DNA from: Annona cherimola
Taxonomy: Eukaryota > Streptophyta > Magnoliopsida > Magnoliales > Annonaceae
Direction of reading: 5' to 3'
Assembly (NCBI GenBank): GCA_030490835.1
Contig: CM059971.1
Coordinates: forward strand, 75,534,224-75,598,223
DNA: 64,000 bases
In this document: piece after piece, positions 1 through 11,457 of the stretch
Numbering within the stretch: position 1 is the first letter of the stretch
How the letters are laid out: each line of letters begins with the position of its first letter
The notes under the pieces: generated by a model
Seen by the model: the letters and a program-made list of their open reading frames with translations, nothing else
Database searches by the model: none
What the model was told of the DNA's origin: nothing
Translations under genes and position numbers: made by a program

Positions 1-366
1 TGAATTAAAACACTTGGGGCTATATTTCGTTAAAAAGAGCCACCTGTGCGGCTGTGCCTCCGACTAACAGGATCCGAACTCATCCATTTTTGGTTTCTTC
101 CCATCGAAAGGCAGCTACAGAGGTCACAAACTGGGTGGGTTTTCCAACCCAAATTCAAACACCCATGTCTTAAAAGATCGTTTTACCTTTATTTATATAT
201 ATATATATAAAAACTCTAGCTAGAGTTGGAAGTGGTTTCCATTTATTGCCAAACCAAACCAAACAAAGGAAGTACAATACAGATGGGACAGAACAGAATA
301 CTAAGTTTCTTCCCCCTCTCTCATCTACAGGTTACACCCACCATGACCATGTTCAAGCTTCAAACT
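1..366. other. 3' flank of the Ole e 1-like gene
   Basis: No gene is visible. The stretch holds the downstream side of the minus-strand gene that ends at 367, and a short TA microsatellite at about 198-210. The small open frames here are not conserved and overlap the 3' end of that gene. Confidence 0.5.
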
Positions 367-1567
367 TCAAAGACGGCATTTGTCTCTGGCAGAAGGTTCG
401 AAAGCAAGGGGCCAAGCAGAGTTGAGAGCCACAGGTTTGGCGCCCTGTAGCAGCGTTCGGAAATGCAGAAGGGCCCCACTCAATCCTCCGTTCAGGTTCG
501 TTGGCACCGGGCAGATCTTGGATGGCGAGGACACCAGGAAGACCTTGCATTGCTGGTCCGGGCGTGGGATGATCTTCTTTGGCTCTATGAAGTAGTAGCC
601 TTTTCTATCAGCTGTTCTGGTGATAGAATACGTTCCATTTTTCAGGATGCACTGCAACTTCACCACAGCCCCTGATGACCCATTGCAAGCATGGAACACC
701 CATTAGTCTATATAATCCATTGCAAATAATCAAATAACAATGCTTGTACGTTTTGGACAACAAAAAATTATTTACGGCAAAAAAATAAATTTCTTGTAGT
801 AATATTAAAAAAGGAGAAAAAATTAAAATGGACATAATGAATGAATAAAGTAGAACTAAAATATTATTCCTTTGTACAGAACTTTTTTTAAGTAGATCTT
901 TTGGCAGTGGATTCAAGTGCAAACAATTAATTATAACAACCTTTACCCACTTTTTTTTATTATTATTATGTCGAAGCACGATTCACAGCCCTGAACATCC
1001 CATTACAAGGTTTGAACCCTGCACCATTTATGTCTGGAGTGCTATAATCAAGGTAACGATTACTAGTAAAAGGAATAAAGTTAATATAAGCAAAAAAGAG
1101 GGTAGTTCTGAAAAAAAATGGAATAAAATTAAACGATGGATAGAACGAAGAGGTGATTTTTCCCCCCTTCAACCAAATGTCAAACAGACTGATGATATTA
1201 CTAGACATCCGAGTAGCCCTGCTCTTGAATGCATGCAAACACAACCTATGGTTTAACAAACATGAAAAATTAAGAGGTTTTATGCATATGCTCCATGTAA
1301 CAGTAGCCACAAAACTATTTTTCTCAACTCACCGCCAAGTGGGAAAGCACCCAAAAGGGTGTCAACTCCCCTGAACTTGCATGGTTTGCAGTATACAATT
1401 CCTTCGACGGCTATTGGCAGGGGGACTTTAGGAGCTGGCCTGGGAGAAATGGGCAGCTTGCGCACTTGACTGGAATTAGCAGAATCAAATGATCCCAACA
1501 TCAGAACTGCCCACATTTGGAGTGCCAAGAAAACCTTAAAGAAACTCACAGCCGGAAGATGAGCCAT
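367..1567 (-). CDS. Pollen Ole e 1 / extensin-like secreted protein, two exons
   Basis: Join 1567-1333 and 671-367; 179 residues. Exon 1 starts at an ATG (1567) that opens a hydrophobic signal peptide (about residues 1-30). It is followed by a proline- and basic-rich spacer and the family motif VYCKPCKFRGVDTLLGAFPL. The intron has a GTGAGT donor at 1332 and a TCATCAG acceptor ending at 672. Splicing reads GG-AVVKLQC, as expected for the family. Exon 2 carries GYYFIEPKK, CKVFLVSSP, VPTNLNGGLSGA and a C-terminal LAFEP...KC. Six cysteines are present (60, 63, 86, 120, 132, 177), the usual number for the Ole e 1 fold. Family members are secreted wall or pollen-tube proteins of poorly known biochemistry. 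The gene looks intact; exact paralogue and tissue cannot be told from sequence. Confidence 0.88.
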
Positions 1568-1647
1568 AATTTCAATTCTGCTGCCTTGTTTCGGACAATG
1601 ATCAAATGGGAGAAGAGATGGCGATGTGGGTGCTCAGAATTGGCTTG

Positions 1648-1655
1648 TATTTATA
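1648..1655 (-). promoter_or_regulatory. TATA box of the Ole e 1-like gene
   Basis: On the minus strand this reads TATAAATA, 81 bases upstream of the ATG at 1567. That spacing allows a transcription start near 1620 and a 5' leader of about 50 bases. It is the only strong TATA element close upstream of the gene. Confidence 0.6.
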
Positions 1656-2059
1656 ATGGTTTTTGCACATGATTCCCGGCGGTTTTGGTTGATCGAAGTA
1701 TTTCTGGATGAGATTAGAAAAATGCGCACAAAAAAAAAGTGGGTTTTGGCTATTAAATCGATACTCTTACTACTTACTAGGCTTTTTTTTTTTGAAGCTA
1801 GCTGTATTCGACTGATGGTGTTAGCGTGCAAATTTTGGCAGTCGGCGGTGCTCGTGGGCACCATGGTCTTTTGCACTCCAATGAGGAAAACAAATTTTCC
1901 ACCTTTTCTTTTCTTTTATTGGAGAAGCAATTTTCCTTCTTCTCAAATCAGTCTTTTGATGTGATATGACTTTTTTAATCGATAATTATTTAGTATTATT
2001 TATTGTGAGATGTGTTTATGGGTACCCACCCAATACAACCATTTGCATTTAGCTTCAAT

Positions 2060-2345
2060 GCTAAAGGTTTTATGACATATTTTTTAATTTTTTTGTCGCT
2101 AACATACGTTATTTACTTTTTTTTGCGTTTACTACTTAGATATAAAATTTTATAATATTTAGATATTATTTAATATTGAAAATAAAAATCTTATTTTTCA
2201 AGTGCTGAGGCGATGGAAAAATGGATTTTTTATTTTTAATATTAAAAATAAATATATTAAATAATATCCAAAAATTATAAAATTTCATGTCTAAAGATTA
2301 GATGCTTGAGCCCACTTGTTAGCGGCAAACAATCAAAAAAAAGTC
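2060..2345. repeat. MITE-like inverted repeat, copy 1 (CGCTAACA ends)
   Basis: The left side contains CGCTAACA near 2095 and the right side contains TGTTAGCG near 2320, which are inverted copies. The AT-rich interior is also nearly self-complementary: a TTAGATATTATTTAATATT motif on the left mirrors AATATTAAATAATATCCA-type sequence on the right. A related copy lies at 30220-30475, including the shared string CTTGAGCCCACT. No open frame is present, so this is a non-autonomous foldback element. Confidence 0.55.
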
Positions 2346-3225
2346 ATGGCAATGTTTGCATTAGATCGGCGCCATATGTTTTATTATTTTTTGCGTACTT
2401 TGTGTAGTATTACCTAATCAATCTACTTATTTTGTCCTTATTATTCATACACACTCTTACTCATTATTCTAGCTACATCGCAGCACTCTATCTTTTTTCA
2501 TTTTTATAATCTTTTTTTTTTTCTTTTCTCATTCCCAAACAGAGTAAAATGCCGGGGAGATCTGAATTATTTTTCTTGAATTGAATCATTTAGCCGGGTC
2601 TTACATCAGCTTGTTGTTGGAGTGAATTTAAATTTCATGAAAAGAATACATTTCTCTGAAGTCGAATTTTACGTGACCACAACTTACATTCATATTTAAT
2701 AATATTACCACAACTTATATCCATATTAAATAATAATAATAATCATAATATTACCACAACTCGTATCTATATAATAATAATATGACCACAACTTATATCT
2801 TTAGTAATAATATACTGAGGGTTAATTTCAAAGAGGAATACAACTTATATATTTATCGATATGACTACATATTCATAAAAATGGCAAAGGTGATTATATA
2901 TTTTACTTCTAATTCCAAATCTGATAGCAACATTAGGATTGATGTTAAAAGTGACGTTAAGTTACAACATTATCCTTATTATAAATAAAAAGAAGTCGCT
3001 CGAATTAGATATTACAAAAAATCCACAAAATGATATAAAGTACAAAACAACAGTGAACTCAACCATTTTTATCTACACGTTGTTCCTTTTAAAACAAATA
3101 GTAATGGCAAATTGCAATTTTAAAAAAATTTGCATTTGACAAAATCTAATGACATTGTCATATTTGGAATTATGGGCAGAATACGTATAGTCATTTATGT
3201 CATTTTGATAAATATGTGGTCATGT
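2346..3225. other. AT-rich intergenic DNA with short degenerate repeats
   Basis: No gene is visible. A motif of the form ACCACAACTTATAT recurs four times between about 2677 and 2795 at roughly 45-base spacing, forming an imperfect tandem array. The small open frames at 2782-3139 run through simple AT sequence and resemble nothing known. Confidence 0.4.
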
Positions 3226-3229
3226 ACAG

Positions 3230-3665
3230 GAGTAGTTTGTAAAAATATATACATAGTTTGACTATTATTATAAATATACTTATTATAAATATACTCATGT
3301 AATCTCAGAAATCAAAATAACTCTTCTATACTTTGACCATAATTGCAAATAAACTTATGTTGTTATGAAGTCATTATTATACTGTTACGGCGTGAATATT
3401 TGTAAAGATATGCAAACTCTATGATATATTTACAAAAATTAAATATACGCACTTAATTTTTAAAATTACAAATATACTCTCATAGTTTACATATTTTCCA
3501 AATATACTCACATGATAATGTTGCAGTAACAGCGCCAACGCCACAACGGTATATATATTTGCAATTATGGTCAAACTATATAAGGTTATTTGCAATTTCT
3601 AAACTATATAAGTATACTTGCAATTATGGTCAAATTAAATAAGTGTATTCGCAAATCACCCTGTA
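3230..3665. repeat. Dispersed AT-rich repeat, copy 1
   Basis: The stretch contains repeated and inverted forms of AATTATGGTCAAA and TTTGACCATAATTGCAAAT, interleaved with short tracts ending in tatactt. Similar sequence recurs at 8590-8840. This looks like a decayed MITE or simple dispersed repeat; exact ends and target duplications could not be fixed by eye. Confidence 0.4.
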
Positions 3666-4022
3666 TATTGATATGAGTACAAGTTGTGGCCATATTTGAA
3701 ATTAACCATAATAATAGTAACAATAATTATTATTGTAATATGTTTTATATTTTCAAAAACTCCTATATTTTAGTCTTACTTTTTAGATGACTGAATACTG
3801 ATACTATCTTTGTACGCGTGAAAATTAACTCTGCTAAGAAGTACTAAATATAATTTTTGGCATTCTCTCAAAAACTCAAGGCTGTTATTGATTTAAAAAA
3901 TACGAAATTAAGGATGGTTTTTTTTTTTTTTTTTGAGGAAAGAAATGTTTTTCATAAAAAAAAACAAAGACTCATCGGCCACACAAAACGGGCAGTGGAA
4001 GTCTCAAAAAACTGAACAAAAT

Positions 4023-4160
4023 TTACAAGTCTGATGACAAGAGATTATTTACAATAAAATCAGGTGTATTTTCCCACCAGGTCATTTCCTGTTCCATACA
4101 ATTTCTAGCAAATTTGGCAAGGGAACGATCGTTGCCACTTCTCAGCATATGGAAGTTACA
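4023..4160 (-). pseudogene. C-terminal remnant of a retroelement RNase H-like domain
   Basis: On the minus strand the last about 45 codons before a stop at 4025-4023 read NFHMLRSGNDRSLAKFARNC, then ...TWWENTPDFIVNNLLSSDL. This matches the typical end of plant non-LTR retrotransposon RNase H domains, where VRRSGNRVAHxLA is followed by a W-x-E-x-PP-like stretch. The family's usual N-R-V-A-H has decayed to N-D-R-S-L. Upstream sequence to about 4440 may belong to the same remnant but is broken by stops and frame changes. A single-exon RNase H-like host gene remnant is the alternative. Confidence 0.45.
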
Positions 4161-6945
4161 GATGGTTTTTTAGTTTCTCATTAGTCATGACAAAATTCTG
4201 GATCCTGGTGAGAATGTAATCATTTTGTATATGCTGACAAATTACAAGACTGTGGGTGATACCAGCCAAACCGGCAGTGCAAGAGCCATCTGATTTACTG
4301 AATTCCTCTTAGAAATCTCCAATAATAGTCTTCCTCAGTAGATTTGCCACTGCATGAGTATTGTGTAGGACTCTACTGATGTATTTATTTTTGGATATAT
4401 AGCTTCATTCACCAGTGCTGTTTACAATCTCACCATAGCCTTCATTTATCTGTAACTGATTCAGTCTTAATTATAGCGGTGACAAGTTTTCATCCTTAGT
4501 TTGTAACATTTTCCTGCATAATGTTACAACTACATAATTATTAAGCCATTCAGGTGCTAAGCAGAGAGAGATTATCTTAATATCCCAAAATCTAAATGGT
4601 TATATTCCACAAAAAGTTACAAAGTTCAGCTACCCACCTTCTGCTGTGCCATGGACTAATCAAGAAAAATTCTAAAAGCAATAAGCCAATTTAGAAGATG
4701 GATGCCTCAAATGAATACCAAAAATGTCTTTGGTTTGCAAATATCTTTGACATATTAATTCCTAGATTGTTAATAAAGTATATTTTCAAGTGCTTTGGAA
4801 AACTCGTTGACCAGTGCACATAAAATAATTAGAGATGTGTCTTTCAAGTCACCGTTTACTATTTTCAAGAACCATTAATTTATTTTTATTTGATGATCTT
4901 GCTGCATGACTTGATATGCGGGTACCCAATAATTAAAGACCTCATGAAGAACATAAACGAGAACCAGACAGGTTTTAACTACCTAGCTAGCTCAATACAA
5001 GTAAGCGCCTCCTCAAGATGTTACTCATAATGAGGAAGGTTTTAACTGGTCACATTAAATATCTCATCCCTAATTAAGTGTAGGCCAGAAACGATCCAAG
5101 AGAATCCATTACTTGATTTAACATGCGACTAAAACAATTAATTTATGAAATTAAAAATTTTAATTATGTTCAAAAATATTGATTTAGCTAATGATGAAAA
5201 ACATATACTACGTTACAAAAATTTTAGTAAATTATAAAATTAAATTACTAAAAAAAATATTTTAGAAGGTTGAAATGTTATTTCGAATTATTTTAATTTC
5301 GTGACCTGTGAAAATTTTTAGCTACATGATAATTGAAGTCTTAGCTAAACAACCATTTTGAAATACTTAAACAATATGATAAATGATTTGATTTTCATGA
5401 ATTAATCCATTAATCCCCTCAAACCACACCATTTCTCGAATCCTGTGTAATTGATTAATATTGTGATCAAGTTAAGTTTTGCATTTTGAATCAACCAAGG
5501 CATAAATATATACTCTAGTGGTATCATATGTGAGTACGTGAGTTTTAATCTGGGCTTTTGAGTGCCAACCGGAGAGCGTTCTCCTTCATAATATAATCGA
5601 TTTTGTTCTTGAATATGTCACTTCCCTTTGCAATATATTCAAAGATTGATTCATCTCTCAACGTTAGAAAGCATTTCTTTTATTTTAGTTAACTAATTAG
5701 GTGCTTTCTATTATAGTTAATTAATTAAGTTTAAAATTTTAAAATGAAGATCAAAACACCCCCATTGGCACTATTAAAAATGCTTTTGCTCCCTTAAAAT
5801 GTGTACATCATATTAAGTTGCATATTTCTTTTTTTTTATAATACAATGAATGACTTAGATTTAAATAAAGTTATCAAAATATTATTTACAGCAAATGCAA
5901 ATGCCAATACTTGAGGTTGCTTATAATAACATTTTTTAAATTATAGATTATAAAATTTAGATTATTTACATTCATATTAACTAGAAATTAAATCATTTGT
6001 ATTTTTTTATTTTTTTTTGCATTTATGCAAAGATTTGTTTTAAGATACTTAAGATTTATGTCGACACCGTTAGATGAAACAAAGATTATTAAATAGTCTA
6101 TTCTAGCATAGAGCCTAACTATGCTTTATGTAGAGTCAACTATTCTACCAAAAAGAATCATCATAGATATTAAATATTATGCAAATATTTTACTTTTGAG
6201 TTGATATGAATGTGAATAATCCTAAAAAATTGCATCGAGTTGATTTTTTATATCTAAATTTAATTAGTTTATAATATAATGCATGGCTCGAATTTAAATA
6301 AAATATCAAAACTATGCATAATCCAAGGGCGGTGTAAGCCGCACCCAGTTTCATAGAAGAACATGCCACGGAAATTATCATATGGATTAATAAAGAAAGT
6401 ATCCAAAGAAATGATCATCATAGTAAAAAGCAATTAATTCTAAATCTGATCAAAGTATGATGTTCATAGCATAACATCGTGAATCTAAATTTCGCTTGAA
6501 AACATTAATTAAGTTATGTTCTCTGAAGTACAGGACAAAACATTTAGGATTTATTTGGGAAGAAAAATAAAGTGAAAAGTTTTACCGCTATTTTCCATTC
6601 CTGTTGATATGTAACTCGATGCCTCAACGGTTGAAGAACCCTAGCAATGTTTTTTATTATTATTACTTATTATATTTTTAACTATCATTATTGATTTTTT
6701 ATATAAAATTTCTTTATATTTCCTTTTTATTGGTTTCTATATATGTCCGCCTCATTTCATGTGGTGTGATACTTTTAACGCTTTAATTATTTTACTTTTT
6801 TTTTGTTTATTACCCATATTGTAATCGTTATCCTTTTTTACATTATTCCTTAATTCTTTTTCCTCCCTTCTTCAAGAGTATGCCTTCTTATTTTTTAGTT
6901 TTTTTAATTAATCAGATATGCAAATAAAATTATCTAACTTAGTAA
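4161..6945. other. AT-rich intergenic DNA, no gene seen
   Basis: No credible gene, RNA or clear transposon end was found. The first 280 bases may be the decayed upstream part of the RNase H remnant at 4023-4160. The rest is AT-rich with stops in all frames. Confidence 0.4.
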
Positions 6946-6949
6946 CTCC

Positions 6950-7425
6950 GGTTTTAATCTTTTAATTTTAATAAACTTGCTTCTAAGTAATTAAGTGGTT
7001 ATATGTAACTCTCTCAATTTTTAAAATTTTGATAATTAATGCAAAATTTAACTCATTCATTAAATTTAATATCATTTGTTTAACTAATAGAATAAGTTTC
7101 ATCCAAATAAAATATATGCTTGAGCCATATTTGCTTAAAAATAAATATATTTGCATGGGAATTAGGAAAAATCATTAGTTTCATTCACATATATATTAAA
7201 ATATAATAATACTTTACACAATCATTTATCCGCATATTAATGATATTTAAATGGTGTAGAAGTTCAAATTAATAAATATTTAACATTAAACTCTTTTATT
7301 ATGTTGATTTTACAAATTTGTAAATGGAGCTCTTACACAATGATAATTAAAAAAATGCAAGAGTTTTCATAATAATATAATGATGTTAAATATAATAGAT
7401 GGAGTGAGGGAGGTTTTCGTCTACT
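6950..7425. repeat. Dispersed repeat of about 450 bp, copy 1 (second copy near 61570-62005)
   Basis: The sequence matches 61570-62005 over most of its length. Shared landmarks in order include ATTAATGCAAAATT, CATATTTGCTTAAAAATA, TTCATTCACATATATATTAAAATA-type sequence and CATAATAATATAA followed by TGTTAAATATAATAGAT. Both copies are non-coding and diverged, with small indels. It is an unclassified, probably transposon-derived repeat. Confidence 0.55.
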
Positions 7426-7429
7426 ATTA

Positions 7430-8225
7430 CAATATAAAAATATAAAGGGTTACATAAAAGAGAGGTTTTCATACAACCATAGCCCATTTTTAATCGTCAA
7501 CAGGTACATTTTTAATCATCAACTGGTGTCTTTCAATATAAACATCTATGAATATGATTTTTATTTATTTTTAATAATTACTTCCCATTTCATACATTAG
7601 TTTTTCTTTATTTTCTCTTTAGTTTTGCTGGATGTCACCTTTCGTCCTTTTCTCATGATTCCTAAACAAATCACACTAATATCAAATAAACTTCTTAAAA
7701 GCTCTTTTTTCAATAGATAGATTAAACAAACTAAAAACTTTGCCCATAGTCGCTTCATTTTTGTCAAAGGTAGAGGCAAATGGTGTTGAATTTGAGGCTG
7801 GGGCAGGCTTCTTCTTGGACAACGATATCACATTTTAAAAAAATAATCTCCTTGAGGGTTCCTAATTATACCCTTGTCTTCCAAATCAGGGCCAATGTCT
7901 TAGTACTTGCAAGCCACAGTTTTTTAAAAAAATTAATGGCTGGCAAGAAGTGGCATTAGCACGTGGCTCCCGAGATTATTATATGTAATTAAGGAGTTAT
8001 TGATTCTGATTATTTTCGTAGCACATGAAGCTCAAAAAATTAGACAAAAAACATAGTCAAAAAAGAAAAATAATGCAATGTTGGTAGGACAACAGTATTC
8101 CACTAGAGCCCCACATTTCTGAACTAGGACTTGTTGAAATCAAGAATGTAGAGATGAGCTAAATTCAACAACGTTAACATGATATTCCCGTTGGCGGGAC
8201 AATGGAACAATGTGTGGTGAGAGTA
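7430..8225. other. AT-rich intergenic DNA, no gene seen
   Basis: No coding or RNA gene recognised. The 60-codon open frame at 7597-7779 (minus) is of low complexity and has no recognisable motif. Confidence 0.35.
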
Positions 8226-8229
8226 ATGT

Positions 8230-8560
8230 TTCAATGCACTTGAATGCATTAGGTGCAAAACTTTGTTTTCAAAATATTTTTTCGAAAATCTTTTTATAAA
8301 AGTATTAACCTAGGAATATTTAACTTATATATTAAGTTTTTCCATTTTTGAAGGTATTTTTTTTAAAATAAGGGTATCTTAGTCATTTAAAAATTATTAA
8401 AATCTTTCCTATTTTAAAATTCAAAAATATATATATATACTTCTCCGGAAATGGTAAATTTTGGTCTAAAGATTAAACACACTTAGATTAACAATTTTAT
8501 AGAAAAATATTTTAAAAAAGGAGTTTTGCACCTTGATATATTAAAATTTCAATACATTAG
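8230..8560. repeat. MITE-like dispersed repeat, family with TGCACTnnxGGTGCA-type ends
   Basis: The left end (AATGCACTTGAATGCATTAGGTGCAAAA) and the right end (GGAGTTTTGCACC) are inverted relative to each other. The interior shares TTATATATTAAGTTTT, GTATTTT and CACTTAGATTAACAATT elements with copies at 16880-17225, 17620-17890, 29400-29700 and 62165-62545. It is non-coding. Confidence 0.45.
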
Positions 8561-8589
8561 GATACATTGTGTGGAGATGGATAACACTA

Positions 8590-8840
8590 TGATACTAAAT
8601 TCATAATTATTAGCTAATTTTCAAATATATTATTATAGTTTGACCATAATTAATTGCAAATATACTTACATAAGTTGGGAAATAGGAAATTTTCGTTTAT
8701 TATTTTCATTTATTTGTAAGGGTACCTATGCGTGACGATGCTACAAACATGCGCAAACAATAAGAGAATAATTTGATATTTTGCAAACTTTGTAAGTATA
8801 TTACAATTATGATCAAAATAAAAGGGAATATATTTACAAA
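8590..8840. repeat. Dispersed AT-rich repeat, copy 2
   Basis: Contains AGTTTGACCATAATTAATTGC and inverted TGTAAGTATATTACAATTATGATCAAA-like sequence, related to the repeat at 3230-3665. No open frame. Ends not resolved. Confidence 0.35.
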
Positions 8841-10548
8841 TTATCCTTTCCATAATTTTTGGATATATATTTCTTTTAGAATTTCAAAAACTAATAACTT
8901 TTAGAGTTGTTTAAGTAAGTTATAGGACTGCAACTTAAGTAAAGTATTCATGATATCTACCCAATTAAACTCAATTTGATAGGGTAATGTAAGAAATTTA
9001 TCCTATCTTTTCTTGCAAATTATCCCATTTTTTATCAAAAACAACAATCACAAAAAACTAAAATTACTAAAATAACAATTTAAGTATTTAAAATACTAAA
9101 TGTAACTCTAGATACTTACATGGGTACCCATCCTGGTTTGTTCTAAGCACCTATGGTATGCAACCTACTCTAACCACATTATGGAAGTTCCGTAGTACCC
9201 ATGAGTACTTTGCTCAAATTGCCCTATAAAAGTTATGTGCATAACTTTTTAAATTTAGAAAAATGTATATTTAAAAATTATAAAATTTAAAAATATACGC
9301 TCCGAATGTAACTGCAAATATACCATTTCAGGGCCTTAAAATTCTTCTGTCAAGATATTCGTTGCTTCGATTACTGTAGAGGTTTTGATAATTCTAGGGT
9401 AGGTTGCTTTTTTTTTCCTTTTTTTAAAATTTTTTTTAGCTTGTTGGATGATAAACAAACTTTTCATATTCTCCTTTAACCTTTCTGCATGAGAAGACGA
9501 TTAAGCGGCATCATTTTCTAAAGTTTTGGTAGCATCATTCTCCAAAGATTGAGTATTTTTTGAAGCTTTATATCCTTTTATCTATAAGACTATAATTTCC
9601 CAAAGATCTTGAGATTGAAATATTATTGTTATCTTTATGCTCCAGAAATCATCATTCTTACTCTAAAGGCTGGAATGAGAGAGGGTGTTAAGCCAATATT
9701 TACCATGATAGATCATGCTTACGAATTTCTCTGATATCCCTTAATTTGTTGGTAAGATAGCCGGAGACTGCGAGCTGATGGATTATACTTGTGATTAGCG
9801 TTGTAATTGTGTCAGGTTGTTACAGGTTAGAGGTTAACTCCAATCATAACCTATTAAAAAAATGTCAGCACTAATAGTTTTACCATTCATTTATAAAAAC
9901 TTCAACCGTATCCCCAATTCATTTAACATTTATTGCATTGCGGGTTACTGCAGGTTGGTTAATAAAAAGAAACAGAAATTTTTCTCAAATTACCTGCAAA
10001 ATTCGACCATTATTTCTTATATATTCATGTATTATCAATAATTTCTCTTTTACCAATATATTTTCCTCAAATTTCTTTCATATTCATACTATTAGGGTTC
10101 GTTAGCAATTATCATTCACATGTAAAGTAATTAGTGTACCCTTACTCATTTAGAACATCAACCTTCATAGCTTACACCTTTTCTTGTATGGTTGTTGATT
10201 TTTAGAAGTTTTTCAACCAAACGTAGCTAACATTATAACATTCTTATTCTTATTTGTAGATGTACATTAGCTATTTCGCATGTATGTTAACATAGGTTAC
10301 TAATAGATCTTAATGACATGAATATAAGAAAAATTTTGAAAAAAAAATTCATCAACATGAGAGGAAGTATTAAAACTATATAGGTATATAAGGAATTATG
10401 ATCAAAATTCGATGATATATAAGAATTTTCCTAAAAAGTAAAAATAATAAACTATATAAAATATAATTTTAAACAATCAACAAAATCTTCTAATACTAAT
10501 TAATTATTTGCTTGAATTTAAAAGATCAATTTTTCTTCATATTTATTC
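8841..10548. other. AT-rich intergenic DNA, no gene seen
   Basis: Nothing recognisable as a gene or complete mobile element. Sequence is AT-rich with frequent stops in all frames. Confidence 0.4.
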
Positions 10549-10551
10549 TTA

Positions 10552-10820
10552 GGGTGTGTTTGGGAATGGATAAAACTTTTGGAGAATAAAAGTTATCAAA
10601 TGATGCGATATGATAAGGGTAATGAGGAGGAGTAAAGAGGATAAAGTTAAAATAGATAGGTTAGTTGTACGGGTAATTGTGTAGAAATGATTGAAAAGTA
10701 GGGTAGTTGTATAGGAAAATGTAAAAAAAATTATTAAAAAATATGATAGTTGTAGAGAGTGAAAAATTTTAGATTGAAAAATTTTAACTTGATATTTTAT
10801 ACCCATTATCAAACACACCC
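10552..10820. mobile_element. Tourist-like (PIF/Harbinger) MITE, 269 bp
   Basis: Terminal inverted repeats GGGTGTGTTTGG and CAAACACACCC bound the element, with a 3-bp TTA target duplication at 10549-10551 and 10821-10823. TTA duplication plus these ends is the signature of Tourist-like MITEs. Related but more decayed copies occur at 16640-16880, 25905-26165, 28134-28540, 31440-31660 and 31750-32020. The interior has no coding capacity. Confidence 0.75.
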
Positions 10821-10829
10821 TTAATTGAA

Positions 10830-11457
10830 ATTTAAATTTATTGTTATAATTACACGTTGCAAATAGGTTCCGTGAGTTGATGGGTAAATAGGTTCATTTA
10901 TCAAGTTGATGTGTTGGATAATATCAACTCATGGCAATCCCTGTATTTATACGAGTTATGTAGGTTGATAGGTTAGACAATGTCAACTCATGACAATCCA
11001 TTTATTTAGATGAGTTACGTAAGTTATATATAAACAAGTTGATGGGTTGAAACTTCCAACCCTAATCCACCAACTAGGTTGCTTAATTTGGTCTGGTCGT
11101 AATTTGACTATAACCCACTTACACCCTTACTTCGTGATACCAACATTGGAATTATTTGAAAGAAGAAAAAGCAAGATACTTTTAGACAACTGTAGAGAGA
11201 ATTTTTATTGAAGTGTTGGAGATTGGTTGCTCAAATGAGCTTCCAACGGGCTCTATTTACAAAAGAAAATTACCTAAAAATAAGTGCTGGAGAATGACAA
11301 ATGTATTAGATGCAAATGTTCTTTTTCAAAAAGTCATCTTAAACTACTAGTGCATTTAGCATTTCACAATACGATTCTCCACTTTACGAAGTTTTCTCAT
11401 ATTTTCACTGGAAGCTTCCTGCTTTCGCAGATGTTAATAATCCCAATGCACTTAGCA
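10830..11457. other. Intergenic, 3' flank of the PPI-like gene
   Basis: No gene seen. Two imperfect copies of a segment containing ATCAACTCATGGCAATCC / GTCAACTCATGACAATCC lie at about 10913-11032. The 90-codon open frame at 11284-11556 (plus) overlaps the minus-strand PPI-like exon and is a shadow frame. Confidence 0.4.

Noticed and set aside
1626..1964. 112-codon plus-strand frame upstream of the Ole e 1-like gene
   Set aside because: Overlaps the TATA region of the minus-strand gene, is of low complexity and has no recognisable motif.
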